A program made the position numbers and the translations under genes. Of a DNA stretch of 64,000 nucleotides, positions 34,250-46,814 are shown piece by piece (the first letter of the stretch is position 1; each line of letters opens with the position of its first letter). Under the pieces are notes generated by a model. It saw only the letters and a list, made by a program, of their open reading frames with translations. It was not told the DNA's origin and made no database searches. The DNA is from Punctularia strigosozonata HHB-11173 SS5 (taxonomy: Eukaryota; Basidiomycota; Agaricomycetes; Corticiales; Punctulariaceae), in contig NW_006767436.1 of assembly GCF_000264995.1 (NCBI RefSeq), positions 409,414-473,413 on the forward strand, read 5' to 3'.

Positions 34250-35219
34250 TTCATATGTCATGAAACCGTGAATGGCGATCTCATGTACAGTCTGGGCCCA
34301 GAAAGCACCTCGAATGCGGACCCCACCGCGATGGTGCACCGTGGCCCTCTCGAACTCTCGTCCAGGCGGTGGCGTTACCCAATCCTTACGTACGACAGAT
34401 GTCAGTCTGGCCGCTGAATCAGGAAGCCAAGAAGGAGCATGGGAGTCATTTACTACGACGAAGCGAGGATGGACGTATGAGAGCACATCGAAGGCAGGTG
34501 TTTGGCTATCATCGTTCAAGCGGACGGTGTACCACCCACAGTTGGCCATTGTGTAGTAGCTATCAGAATCGAGCGGCGAACTCGCCGTTACGTTCTCTCT
34601 ATCAGACGCACATACAAATGAGCATATGCACCCTTAGCTTTAGGGTTACCAAGTGGTAGCAAGATTCTACGAGCTTTCGCCGACACTGCGTGTGCGCCTT
34701 CCCCGACGAGAAAAAGGATAACAGGGGTCGCCGTCCGTGTGTGAGGCGTGCTCCCCCTCTCGGCAACCGAGCCCACGGTGAGCGGCCGAGAACGGCGTTC
34801 AAGTTGCACCGCAAAGGGCAGAAAATGGGGCCCGCCGCCGGTCAGTTTGCGATTGTATATCACCGTTTGGGCGTTGTTTTAGCCTGTCGTTCGCGCTTTG
34901 GCCGCCATCAAGCCAATGCAATGTTGCTCCGCAGCGGTCAAACACGACCACACCCGCTCCCCCGCCCTCCTCCTCCCGTCGTCCACTTCCCATCGACGGC
35001 CATGCAGGATATCTACGCTGGACGGATGTCCTGCCCTTTGGGATGCTCAGCGAACCATGCCGGGATGCGTGCGACCCCGCCACGTGACGCGTGATCTTCT
35101 GTCTCTTGTCCGCGCCAACCAACGTCGTCGACGAGCATCGTCCCCCCTTCCCCCTCGTCTGCCCGGTCTGCGCCATCACGCCCCCATACCACATCCGATA
35201 AAGGGCGCGAGCGAATACG
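34250..35219. other. Intergenic, forkhead gene upstream region
   Basis: No gene is supported in 970 bases. The segment from about 34900 to 35200 is C/T-rich and likely contains the forkhead-gene promoter. Confidence 0.5.
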
Positions 35220-36448
35220 ATGGCGCAACCTCACCCACAGGTGATTCCACCCGAGATGATGCATCCCGCGCCGTCGGGGCACAGCCAGGCGATGATCCCC
35301 CAGGGCGACGTCGGGAACTCGTACTACCCCGACAGCGGGCATGATCTCACCGGTGGCCTGCCCATTAACCTCGACTCGCTGAGAGATGGGCCACCGGGCA
35401 GCAAACCGTTCTATCCCTACTCGACGCTCATACGGTATGTGGCGATGCATGTGCGGCCACAGGAGGGCAAAGCTGATCTAGCTGCTGGACAGATACGCGA
35501 TAAAGGGGTCCCCCACGGGCAAGTTGCTACTCGAGGATATATACTACGCGATAGAATCGCGGGTGAGCTCGGCTTCCTATATCCTCACATAGGCTGCATA
35601 TAAGCTAAGCCTGTGCTCAGTTCCCTTATTTCCGAACGGCTCCTGCGGGGTGGAAGGTGCGCCAGTCCATTGTATCCTCAGCGTTGTGGCCTTCTGATGC
35701 GCCGATCAGAATTCCGTACGACACAATCTCTCGCTGAACCCTTGCTTCGTGAAAGTGCCGCGGCCGCTCACGGACCGAGGGAAGGGTTCCTACTGGACCG
35801 TCGACGACAACGTCGACCCCCGCACGGGCGTGCACCGCGTGCGGCGAAAGAAGACGTCGGGGAAGAAGAAGCGGGGCGACGTCGACCCCGCGGAGGAGCA
35901 CGAGCAAGACCGTGATTTCCCCGAGGGCCCGGGGGAGTACGCGCAGCATCCCCAGCCCGAGTTTGACGGTGGGGCGCACCCGCCTTCGTTCGATCCCTCT
36001 TCGCTGGACCAGAACGAGGCGAACCGATCGCAGCCGTTCCAGATGCCCTACAACACGTACGTCGCCAAGCTCGCTCCTTCGCGATCCCATGACACGAGGT
36101 GTCTGATCGGTTGTCGACAGGTTCGACCCGAGCTCGTTCATGGTGCCGCAAGGGATGCGGTTCCCGCCGCAGATGCCGATAGCGCTCCCGGACGAGTCGC
36201 TGGAGGTGGACGAACACGGGAACGTGAACTGGCAGCTCGCGTGGCGGAAGGAGCTGACGACGCTGATGCGCGTGACGGAACAACAGGAGGGTTCGGGCGC
36301 GGAGCAGGATTGGTACCGCATGATGCTGATGCGGGTGCGAGGCGCGCTTATGGCGCCTATGCACCCTGCGGACGGCGTCGTTATGCCACACGCGATGGGC
36401 GTGGCGGAGCCGAGCGTGCAGCAGGAGCAGCACCATGATCAGCCATAA
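35220..36448 (+). CDS. Forkhead transcription factor
   Basis: This is a 331-residue nuclear DNA-binding protein from exons 35220-35434, 35493-35562, 35621-35656, 35710-36056 and 36121-36448. The forkhead domain (about residues 60-150) reads [36 protein letters not shown], recognition helix [13 protein letters not shown] and wing [10 protein letters not shown] basic patch [13 protein letters not shown] follows and may be a nuclear-localisation signal. The remainder is Pro/Gln/Met-rich with an acidic stretch ([12 protein letters not shown]), suitable for activation. Exon 3 is only 36 nt. The introns divide the domain into four pieces, one border falling within the recognition helix between W-K and N-S. 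Target genes are unknown. Confidence 0.9.
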
Positions 36449-36940
36449 TGGCTGCCATGGTCGTTGTAAACGTTAATGACGAGATGAACATCCTTTGGGA
36501 CCTGGCGGTTGCTCCGTGTTTGTTGTTTTCGATATGCATACCACTACCTTATCTATCTATCGGCCTTTCCGCGTATTACTTAAGCTATTACTTGCACCGA
36601 ACGTGGAGTCTGCCTATGCTTGTATTCTACTTCTGTCGCTGTTTTTATACCCAATCGTCGCGCTGCTTGTGTAAACAACTGAAGGTGGTGAGACTTCGAC
36701 CGAGGCGGGAGAAGCGGTCGCTCTGTCATCGGCCGATATGATTGGCTCCAAAACCACCCATGTCGAGGTTATGGGGCTATCAGATAACCGACGCTCGTCA
36801 TTCTGCTGTGTAATCTGACTCCTCCCATTTGCTTAGTACTCCTCCATTACTTTTCCTCTCGCCTGCCACTCCCTGTAACATCCTCCTCCTCTCCGCTCTT
36901 TGAAAAAGTTTGGCCGGCATACGTGGAACACACGACTGAG
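36449..36940. other. Intergenic
   Basis: This contains the 3' flank of the forkhead gene and the DRE2 promoter. No coding signal is seen. Confidence 0.5.
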
Positions 36941-38060
36941 ATGGCGCCCACCGCGATATACTCAGCGACTCCGGTCGGCGAGCCTCACAAGGTCGTGGCG
37001 GCGATTCCCACTAAGGGCCCAGCACTCGCCATCGGGTCGCCGGCTACCGCGCAGGATGGGAAGTACCAGACGCTCGTTACGGAGCTGCAGGGCAGCAGGG
37101 AGGTCGAAAAGCAAATGCTCGATCGGCTGATCGATTCAGGTATGTCTCGACGCTCTCACCCCGTCGAATCTATAATCCTGACGCTTTCGGTACAGCGACC
37201 ACGCTCGCTCCCAACACCTACGCATCCGTCCACGTCGTCCTCTCCGAGCCGGATTACGAAAGCCTGCGCCCCAAGCTGCCGTCTCTCCTTTCCCAGCTTT
37301 TGGCCGGCCTCTCACCGCTCGGCACGCTCCACCTCCTCAACATCACCTCCGCGCTCTCCTACATGCCGTCCGAGCTCACCCTCGCCGGCTTCAACGTCCT
37401 CTCCTCGCTCACCGCCGAGAGCGGCACCGTGATCGCCCAAAAGCCCGCGCACTCCGTCGGCGCCGCGTCCTCGCTCAAGGGCCCGGCCGCGTCTAGCATG
37501 CCCGCCGCCCCCGCCGTCGCGCTTCTCCGCAAGAAGCCTGTAGATCCGAGCAAGGCGGCGACGAAGAAGGCGTTGTGGTCGCTCAGCGCGCCCGCCGCGC
37601 CGTCGATCGATCCGGAGAGCCTGCTCACCGCCGCAGACAGGGAGAAGCCCGCGGCGGCGTGCGAGCCCGTGACGGGCTCGTCGGGCAAGCCAAGGCGGAA
37701 GAAGGCGTGCAAAAACTGCACGTGTGGGTTGGCGGAGCTCGAGGAGGAGGAGCTCAGGAACAGCAAGGTGGTCGTGCTCGACGGTGCGGAGGGAGGACAG
37801 ACGAGCGAGGTCGCGAGGGAGGAGAAGGAGCGGTTGGCGAAGGCCGCAGCCGCGGCGCCGAAGGCGACGAGCAGTTGCGGGAACTGCTATCTCGGAGATG
37901 CATTCCGCTGCGCGAGTTGTCCTTATCTTGGTATGTTGTCATTTTTATGGATGCTCTCGTCGTTGTGATGGCGTCGCTGACTGTATAACATCAATCAGGG
38001 TTGCCTGCGTTCAAGCCGGGCGAGAAGGTGGAGATCGACTTCGGCATGGATGACGTTTGA
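36941..38060 (+). CDS. DRE2: Cytosolic Fe-S assembly factor DRE2 (CIAPIN1/anamorsin)
   Basis: DRE2 receives electrons from TAH18 and feeds early cytosolic Fe-S cluster assembly. The 331-residue product comes from exons 36941-37139, 37196-37930 and 37999-38060. An N-terminal methyltransferase-like domain ([32 protein letters not shown]) is followed by a linker. The first cluster motif follows (Cys in ACEPV, then [16 protein letters not shown]), then the second CIAPIN1 motif [19 protein letters not shown] with twin CxxC. The C-terminus [14 protein letters not shown] is also typical. All eight cluster Cys are present. Confidence 0.93.
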
Positions 38061-39045
38061 ATTTGGGGCTGTATTTCGCTATCTCTCTTCTCGCCGTCTT
38101 GGATATCTTGTTCATCAGTACATACAGCTTGAATGCAGTGTAATCTCACAGGGCTTAGAGTCCCCGCGCTTGTGCCGACCTACGCGAAGACAAGAAGAGG
38201 GCCAGAACATAAATTTTAATGCCCCCGAGGCACCCTCAGGACGGCCCCGATGGTCACTGTGATCGTCCTGAGCTCCTTCAGCTCTCGGTGCCGTGGCATG
38301 CCGTTGCGGACCTCCGCGCCTAGTCTCTGTCAGTATTGACCGCGAGCCGTTCCTAACTAGCTGGCTCGAATTTGACGATGATATTGGTGGTGGCGCAGAA
38401 TGACAGCACAGCCACCAGATACCGCGTTTTGCCCGGACCGCGAAACTTGCCAAGTGGTTGGTCCTTCGCCCGACGATAAGAAGTTGTAGGTCTGGTGAGT
38501 GACTCCTTCTTTGGAGATAAGACAAAATAGCTCATGACATTGACACGTCAGGCCCGGATTCGTCGTGACGAACAGCTCGAGACGATGTAATACAGGGCAC
38601 CGTCAGCGCTGCGCGTTCGCGCCCGCAGCCTGCAATCGCAGCCGTTTGCGTCGGGACACGCAACTATTGCAGCGACGCCCTCCACTACTGTCCCTTATCG
38701 CGTTATCAGACCTATGCCTTCGAATGTTCGGTAGGTACCTGAAGCGCTCCCCAGCCGCGCGGAGCCTGACTATCTTTTGTCCCGTCGGCTGCGCCGCTCC
38801 CCCTCACGCGGGCTCATCAAGGCCTTCTCCGGAGAAAGCGGGCCTCCTAGCGGCATTTTCCATGCGACAAGCAGTCGGAAAAGAAAGTGGAGTCAAGATG
38901 GCATTGCCAGATCCGGAGCGCGCGCGATGCTATGGGCGCCGCTAGCTCGGAGAAACGCAAGCAGACGAGCGTACTTTAATAGCGCAACGGGCTTGGTGCT
39001 TTGGACACGCCGGGGCTCTTCTTTTTCTTCTGTGCAACACTGAAG
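38061..39045. other. Intergenic
   Basis: Nearly 1 kb between DRE2 and the transporter without a supported gene. Open frames on the minus strand (38115-38535) have no recognisable content. The right end should hold the transporter promoter. Confidence 0.5.
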
Positions 39046-42000
39046 ATGATCCCTCTCGGCGGTGCAACGGACGGAGCGACGGCTCTCCCTGCCCTCTCTG
39101 TCCTGGACGAGAAGGACGATGGCCTGCCCAGCCCGATCTTGGACGAGAAGGCGTCCGTGAAAAGCTCCACTGATGGCCAACCGCTCGACAATGTCGGCGA
39201 TGTCTACGACGACGTTCGTGTGATCGACCTCGGCTCTGACGGGAAGGAACGTCCCATCGGTACGTCTGCATATATGCGTCGGGGGTATTTCTTCGTTGCT
39301 CACGTCTGCTACCAGAAACCGCTTCGGACTGGTCACTGCGTCTCATCTCGCTCGACGATGATCCGACCCTGCCGGTGTGGACATTCCGGCTCTGGTTCCT
39401 CGCCGTCGGTCTCTCCTGCTTCGGTGCGGTCTTGTCGGAGATCTTCGTCAGCAGCGACCTTCATTTGCCATACCATGCCGACATACTGATCGATACATTC
39501 TCCAGGCGTTCAGACCGCAGTCCGTCTACGTCAGCCAACTTTTCCTGCAGACAGCGGCGTATATCCTCGGAAGAGTACTCGAGGAAATCATCCCTGGTCC
39601 CGGAAATGCGCGATTCAAGACTCGTGACAATGTGTTCACCCGTTTTATGAATCCAGGTATACCTCTTGACCGCCTATAATCAAAAAATCGGTTAATGGTT
39701 TTCCGCACTTGTTCCAGGGCCATTCGATATCAAGGAGCACGTCGGCATCCTGATTATGTCCGCTGCCGCAACACACGGAGCGCTTGCCATCAACATATTT
39801 GCTGCGAACGACTTATTCTACGGAATCAAGTCGAACACAGCTGTCGCTATCTTCACGCTTCTCGGCAGCCAGCTCCTTGGATATGGTCTTGCAGGTCAGT
39901 TTGGTTCGCTGGTGCGGTCATGGTTGTCGCTGAGTACCTCGGCAGGAATGATGCGCAGCTTCCTCGTCTACCCGACGTACTGCGTCTTCCCCAACTTGAT
40001 CCCTACAGTACAGGTCAGTTTCTTAATGATGCCAGGCCGACAACATGGGTTTACCATATTCTAGATGTTCGATGTTCTTCACCGTGGGCACGGCAACTTC
40101 CTTCAAATGAAGCGCGTCAAGTTCTTCTGGACGCTTTTCATCGGCATATGTGAGCACCTCGGTACAATCGGTCCAGACAGATCCTGACTTCGTCAAGTCT
40201 TTTGGCAATGGATTCCGGAGTACATCGCACCCCTCCTCACCGGATTCTCGGTCTTCTGTCTGGCGAGGAGAAATTCGGCGTGGGTAACGCGCCTCTTCGG
40301 CGGCGCTGCAGGAAACGAAGGTCTTGGCCTATTCTCCCTATGCTTTGACTGGAATTACGTCGGCTCTGGAGGTTCGGCCTACGGCGCTCTCTTCCAACCC
40401 TTGGCCACTCAGCTTTCCCTGTTCGGTGGTGTCTTCATTTGCATGTTCGCGCGATACTTCTTCCGCCCCCTTTGTTATAACTGACCTGATCCACAGTATC
40501 AGCTTCATTGGCGTCTATGCGAACAATGTGTGGAATGCTCAGGTAAAGCCCCAATCGTCGGTCGGAAACGGTCATTTCTGAACAAACTTCGTCCTGCAGA
40601 ACTTTCCCTTCATGTCGCAACTCCTGTTCTACCAGAACGGCACGGAGTACGACCAGCTGCTCATCCTCAACCATGACTACTCCCTGAACGAGGATAAGCT
40701 TGCGGTTCAAGGCCTTCCGTGGTTCGCTGCTACCCAGACCGTGGCCAAAATCGGCGCCAGTCTGTCCTTCGGCGCCACCATCACTCACATGATTCTTTGG
40801 AACGGTAAGCAAGTCTGGGATGCCGTGAAGACGAGTCGAGTGAGTTGCCTCCAATGAATCCACGTGCAATTCGATTCTGACATCTCATGTAGCAGGGCGC
40901 TATCAAGGACGCGCATTACGAGAAGATGAAGGTGTACAAAGAGGTGCGTTTGTTATTGCCATCTTACCTTTAAAATATGATGTGAAGACCGATCAATACT
41001 TCTGCAGGTTCCGCAGTGGTAAGCCGAGATGAATGAAGCAGTGAGCCGACCTCACGTGTCGGTGTAGGTGGTACGTTGGGATGTTCGTCAGCTCCCTCGC
41101 CATGGCCCTGGCCACGAACTACACGTCCGACTCCGGTCTTCCTTGGTGAGTTGTTCAGACTCCGACTGCACTCGGAACCAACTTGCTAACTCGGAATGGC
41201 AGGTGGGCTTTCTTCATCGGTGAGGCTATCATGTCTGTGGTGTGGCCGTGTACCAGTCAATTAACCCGAATCGCACAAATAGCTGTCGGATTTGCGGCGA
41301 TCTTCCTTCCCATCATCTCGACCCTCTACGCCATTCTCTGGTAGGCCCCGTTATCTAATGCCAATAATCTCATCTGAAGAACCCATGCAGTTACGTGCCT
41401 GGTACGGAGGACGTTGCGCGGGTAAACTACATCAATACCTCGCTCGTTAGGAGAGTGCTCACATCTACTGCAGATGCTCGGCGCCGCCCTTGTCCCTGGC
41501 AAGCCTCACGTAAGCTATGAACATCCTGTCCCTATGTCCACAACAGCGATTAATGTTCGACCTCAGGCAAACATGTACTTCACCTTGTACGCGTACAACT
41601 CGACCGAGCAAGGACGCTCGATGACACGAGACCTCAAGATGGGACAATACACGAAGCTGCCACCCCGTGTGACGTTCACAATGTGAGCCCTTCTCTGGTG
41701 ATGTGTTGCGTGCGCGGGGCTCACGAGAGTGTTTACAGGCAATGTCTTGGTGAGTTACAGCAATCGATCTGTAATTGACATAGATTGACGATCATCCGAT
41801 CTTCGCAGGCGCAGTCATTGGCGGTGAGTTTGCTGTCGTTGTGCTATCCCCTCGGGGCTAAGCTAATGCTCCCCGCAGCTCTCCTCAACTATGTGATCAT
41901 GCGCGTGGTCATCTCAGATAACCGCCAGATCTTGTTGAGTGTCCAAGGTTCGAATGTTTGGTCCGGCGCCACCATACAGTCATTCAACAGCGACGCGTAA

Positions 42001-42669
42001 GCCCTCAAACGTCGTTGACTACTCGAGACTTACCGGGTTGACACCCTACAGAATTGCCTGGGGTGCTCTTGCGAAGCAACTCTACTCTCCCAGTGGGCGC
42101 TATGGGGTATGTCCTTCCTTTCGCCTCTGTTTTCCTGTTCCGGTCGTTTACGCAAGCGAGTAGATTGTCCCTCTATCAATCCTAATTGGCCTCGCTGTCC
42201 CGATTCCTCTCTGGTGGTTGCACAAGCGTTTCCCCAAATGGCACCTCGACAGCGTCATCACTCCTATGATCCTCTCTGAGATTGGCGCCCTTTCTGGTAT
42301 GTGTTCACCCCTGCCCGCATGTACCGTCAACATCCGAGCTCCATTGACGTTGTCGCAGGCGGCATCAACTCGTCGGTATTCGTCACGTTCCTACTCTGCC
42401 TCTTCAGCCAGTTCTACCTCCGCAAGTACCGCGCCGGTTGGTTCAGGAAATACAACTTCTTGTGAGGCCTCTTTTCCTACTGTTCTTTCCGCGGCGCCTC
42501 GCTAATCGGATGTGATCCCAGGATGTCGGCTGCGCTGGACGGCGGAACCGAAGTCATGGTGTTCGTCTACAGCTTCGCCGTTGGCGGTGCGGGCGGACGG
42601 GTGGTCAACTTCCCGAACTGGGCTCTCAACCCGATAGGAAACCCGGATTACTGCAAGAGGCTCACCTAA
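39046..42669 (+). CDS. Oligopeptide transporter (OPT family)
   Basis: This is a proton-coupled transporter for small peptides or related solutes at the plasma membrane, 778 residues from 24 coding exons whose lengths sum to a multiple of three. The exons are 39046-39259, 39316-39446, 39506-39656, 39718-39894, 39946-40013, 40065-40149, 40198-40444, 40497-40542, 40600-40839, 40896-40943, 41008-41018, 41068-41145, 41203-41219, 41283-41340, 41391-41421, 41474-41509, 41567-41682, 41739-41749, 41809-41823, 41879-41996, 42052-42106, 42164-42296, 42359-42461 and 42522-42669. OPT landmarks include LWFLAVGLSCFGAVLSEIF, FDWNYVGSGGSAYGALF, NNVWNAQNFPFMSQLLFY, EVPQWWYVGMF, VPGKPHANMYFTLY and KLPPRVTF. Four exons are only 11-17 nt. 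The substrate is not predictable from sequence. Confidence 0.88.
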
Positions 42670-42904
42670 AAGAAGGCCTTGCATCTCGTCGCGCCAAATT
42701 GCGTCAAGATTTTGTTTGGCTCTGGTGGGATTTACAGGCTGTGCTCCGGCTCGGTCTGTTACTATAATCTCTTTCTAGTAAGTATGTCGGTGAATATTCA
42801 CGTTATTCGTTCATACGGGAGTTGCTCGGGAGTAAACGTGTTCTCGGGGAGTTCCCATTCCCACGGTAGGCTTCATCTTCGCAAATTCCGCACAGCCACG
42901 CCCG

Positions 42905-44395
42905 ATGCTACGCCTCTCCCGTGCCCATGGCCATCCGCCACTCCGGCTTCGTGCAGTTAACAATGCCCTGACCCGGACCTGCGTGCGCCGCACACTCTTT
43001 TCAAAGCAGCCGCTACCCCCTCCAGACGAATGGAAGCCGCTCCAGGACGACGACCCGAACCGGCCGCTGAGTTGGCGGTTCAAGCTCGTCTACACCGCCG
43101 CCATGGCCGGCGCGCTCGCGCTCTTCGCGTACGAGGTATCCAAGCCCAAAGACAAGTTTTCCGGGCGCCCGACGGTCCCGGACTTGCCTATGATGCCGAA
43201 CCACTTCGTCGAGACCGTCGTGCTCGCGTCGACCGAGACCGGCCCGGACACGCGCCTCATCACGCTCGCCGTCCCGCCCAAGCTGCTCCCTCCGCAAGAG
43301 CCGACGGAGATCATCACAGAGAAGCAGGCGAAATACACTCAGGATACCGTCGGAACGCCGGTGTGGAGTTTGTATGCTAAGAACCCGGATATTCAGATCG
43401 AGAGGCCGTATACGCCGTTGGAGGGGATCAGCCCCGTGGACGGCCGGATGACGTTTTGGGTGAAGCGGTACAGGGACGGTGAGATGGGGAGGTGGTTGTG
43501 TGCGCGCGAGTTTGGGGATAAGGTCGAGGTGCGCGGGCCGGTGAAGACGTGGCCGTGGCAGGAGGACGAGTGGGACGAGGTGATCATGGTAATTTGGCGT
43601 CCCTCGCTTCCCTGTTATGGTGCTGCATCGAGCTTACAGTGTTTCCATCTGTAGATATCGGGTGGAACGGGTATTACGCCCTTCTACCAGCTGCTGCACC
43701 ATACCCTTTTCTCTCCTCCGCCTCATCCTGCGGCGACTTCGGACTCTTCTCCGGCCAAACGTCCCCACTTCACCCTGCTGCACGCCTCTTCCTCGCCGTC
43801 CGCCCTTCCTCCTCCAGTTCTTCTGAACAAGCTCCTCACACATGCGCGTCAGCGCCCGGACGAGCTCACGCTCAACCTCTTCGTCGACCAGCTCGACTCC
43901 ACCACCGCCCGCCCGAGCATCGCGTTCCCGCACCCATCGTCATCTCGCTCCATCCCAAGCGACGCGAGCCTCTCGTACATCAACGTCGCAGCCCCGAGCC
44001 TCGTGACCCCGCCGATCGACGCGAAACGCGATAAAGTCGCGTACCATCCCGTAACGGTGGGGAGGATCGGCAAGGACGCGATCGAGCGGACGGTGGAGGA
44101 CCGGCTCGGACTCGGGCTCGGGTGGTGGCAGCGACTGTTCGGTCCCGTCGTGTCCAATTCGTCAGAGGCGAAGAAAAGGGAAAAGAAGATCCTGTTCCTC
44201 GTCTGCGGACCTGACGAGTACGTTCCCTTTTCTCTGAGACTACCTGTTGGTTCTGGGGCTAACATCTGTTCTCCCTGCAGGATGATAAAAGACCTCGCTG
44301 GACCGCGCGGGCGAAACCTTTCTCAGGGCAAAATTGGCGGTGCCCTCGGAGAGCTGGGATACACGAAAGAGCAGGTGTATAAGCTCTGGTCCTGA
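42905..44395 (+). CDS. CYC2: CYC2-like mitochondrial FAD oxidoreductase
   Basis: This is a 453-residue flavoprotein of the cytochrome b5 reductase fold from exons 42905-43588, 43655-44217 and 44281-44395. A basic N-terminal presequence-like region is followed by one membrane helix (LVYTAAMAGALALFAYEV). The FAD-binding motif is ERPYTPLEG and the nucleotide-binding motif SGGTGITPFYQLL; a CGPDE motif sits near the end. The C-terminus GPRGRNLSQGKIGGALGELG, ending KEQVYKLWS, resembles fungal Cyc2, which helps cytochrome c import and heme attachment in the intermembrane space. A plain NADH-cytochrome b5 reductase is the alternative; the long linker and C-terminal block favour CYC2. Confidence 0.78.
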
Positions 44396-45098
44396 GCCTG
44401 GTTGATGTAACAGCCGGTTATTCACGCTTGGGTCCATCGGTTTTCTTCTCGATGCTATTTGTACCTTCACCACCATTCTATCGACCTTCACTCATCTGAC
44501 ATTATATATGCGCGTCGTATACACCAGCTTCGCGAACTCGTCCTCTTCAGGATTGGCTGCTTTGTTATAACAGATTCGTGCTGCTATTGCAAGGCCCTCA
44601 CTCTGTTCTTTTGCTCGGTTCTTGATATAGCCCCGTGAGGTGCATATGTGACCGCTTAGCGCAGATGACGTGCCTTGCGCACACACTTCTGTACAACCCA
44701 TCCTGACTCCTCCTGATTCCCGAGTCGATGGATGGATGGGGGCGTCGGCTTTTCTAAGTATAGCACAGATGCTGAGCAACCCTCCGACCCCGCTATGAAC
44801 GTGCGCCTCACACTGATGACAACGTGCAATATATTGTGTCATTCGGACTCGTAATATGGGTTCCTCTACGCATTCAATATCGCCTGATTCTCCAAGGATA
44901 TGACCGAGCGTTAGAAGCTGACGCGTCTTGCCGCGAGGAGTCTGCCGATCCCATTGCGCGTCGTTATCAGATAAGCGGCCTCGGGCGCCTCATAATCTCA
45001 TGACCCGCCGCAACCATGCAGCAATAACATCGTTGGCACTTCAGCCCCTGGCAAGACTCGCTGCTATATATTCATCAGCCTGACTGATCGAGGCGAAG
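44396..45098. other. Intergenic
   Basis: No gene is supported in 700 bases between CYC2 and the AIM32-like gene. A TATATATT-like motif at about 45064 lies some 30 bp before the next ATG and may belong to its core promoter. Confidence 0.45.
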
Positions 45099-46641
45099 AT
45101 GTCGTTCATCCCCTCGAGTTTCCGCAAGATCAAGTCCGTCGTTCTCATGCACGACACCGACGCGGAGAGCATCAAGGCTTCGTTGGCCGCGGCGGATGTG
45201 CCGTTGTCCGAGGCGGACTGCAGGAAGTGCCCTGACCCGTGCGAGGAAGGTGTGTGAGCGCATTACCTTCTGCGACCGTCTTTACCTTCTTCTCCTCTTC
45301 CTCCCGCTTTTGCGTGCCGACCTCTGTTGACGATGTGCTTGTCCCCGCAACAGACCACGAATGGTCGCGCAGCTTCGACGTAGATCGCGAAACGCAGATG
45401 CTCGGCTCCGTCAAGCCCTATAAACGCCAGGTTCGTCTCCAGCCAGGCCGTACCCCGTGCTCAAACTCAAAAAAACCGGTCCCCTCTAGCTCGTGATCTC
45501 GACGGGCAAAGCCGACTGGGATCGCGAAGTGACCAATACCACCGGCTCGCTCGCGTACCACCTTTACCATACTATACCCTCCCCTCCCCACTCCTCCTCC
45601 TCCTCTTCTGTACCCTCCGAAGACCACCGCAAGCTCCCGGACGGCGTGTTCGCCACCTCCGGCCCGAAAGGCCGCACGTCCGTCCTGAACGGCTCGCACC
45701 ACTCGCTCGCGCACTCGACCGGCGCGAAGGGGGTGCCGGAGGAGACCGTGCTGCTGTTCCCGGAGTACAGGGTCGTCAGCGGCGTCCCGCGCTCGGCCGA
45801 TGGCGCGCACGCGTTCTGGGAGAAGGTCGCACAGATCGAGGGCGGGAGCAAGCCGGGCGACGCTACGAAGGAGGCCGGCGAGGATATACGGACGTACGTG
45901 CTGCCGTACGCGTGCGTGATACTGCTTTGTACGTCCTTTTTTTGTTTGTCGCCCTCCTTGGGACTTGGTATCGTGATCGTACACGCTGTCTGACTATCAA
46001 TTTCAGGTTCGCACAAGAGACGGGATAACCGATGTCATATTACCGCCGGAAAGCTCGAAGACAGTGAGGCTCTACTCACCCTCGCGCATACATGCCCCCG
46101 TTCTCATCCGTCCTTGCGCCCTCCACAGCCTTTAGGCACTCGCTAGAAACGCGCGGCTGGGAGGTCCACACGGATCTCGATCCGTTCATCGAAAATGATC
46201 CGGACTTCCCCGCGCTCGAGTCCGAGGGCGCCGTCTTCCTCAGCAACGGTTCGTGTTTTTCTGCCTGTTTTTCAAACCTACGCCCGGCGGGGAGGCTCAC
46301 ATTGACGGATAACAGAGATAATCGAGAAACAGCTCCGACACGCGGCGTCCACCGAGCGCGCGCTCATCCTCAAGAACTCGCATATCGGCGGACACAAGTA
46401 CGCCGGGAACACGATCGTGCGTCTCTTTCGTCCTCACACCAGCCCGTTTTCCACCCTGACGGTTTTATCGTTGAAGATATATACTCCGCGCGGGGCTTCC
46501 GTCTGGTACGGCCGCGTCACCCCGCACGAGGTCGAGTCCATAGTCGAGGAGACCATCCTCAGCGGACGCGTCTTGGCTCCTCTTCTGCGGGCTGCGGTGA
46601 ACGTGGCGAGACCGGGCTGCAAGAGCATACACGATTGGTAG
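45099..46641 (+). CDS. AIM32: AIM32/sucrase-ferredoxin-like protein
   Basis: This is a 369-residue thioredoxin-fold ferredoxin-like protein from exons 45099-45249, 45354-45430, 45490-45928, 46007-46063, 46129-46248, 46316-46416 and 46477-46641. Cys residues in DCRKCPDPCEE and CSHKRRDNRCHITAGKLED, together with the His-rich ligand motif SHIGGHKYAGN near the C-terminus, match the Apd1/Aim32 type in which Cys and His bind a 2Fe-2S cluster. A central Ser/Gly low-complexity insert (about 45580-45760) is not part of the core. Aim32 acts in mitochondrial redox quality control and Apd1 in the cytosol; which one this is cannot be decided from sequence alone. Confidence 0.82.
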
Positions 46642-46814
46642 CCCCTCTCTCTACGGTTCGGTGATTCACCGGCGGTGCAGATCTCCCCATCATATAAACG
46701 ACTCGCATATATATAGGGTGCATATATGACCGTAATGGCAGCCACTGTTCCGGTTTTACTTGCTGACGGTTTTGGTCATGCTCTCATCATAACCTTACAA
46801 GCCCTGTGATTGTC

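Noticed and set aside
42905-44395. Plain NADH-cytochrome b5 reductase assignment
   Set aside because: The C-terminal GRNLSQGKIGGALGELG block and long linker fit CYC2 better, though the catalytic fold is shared.
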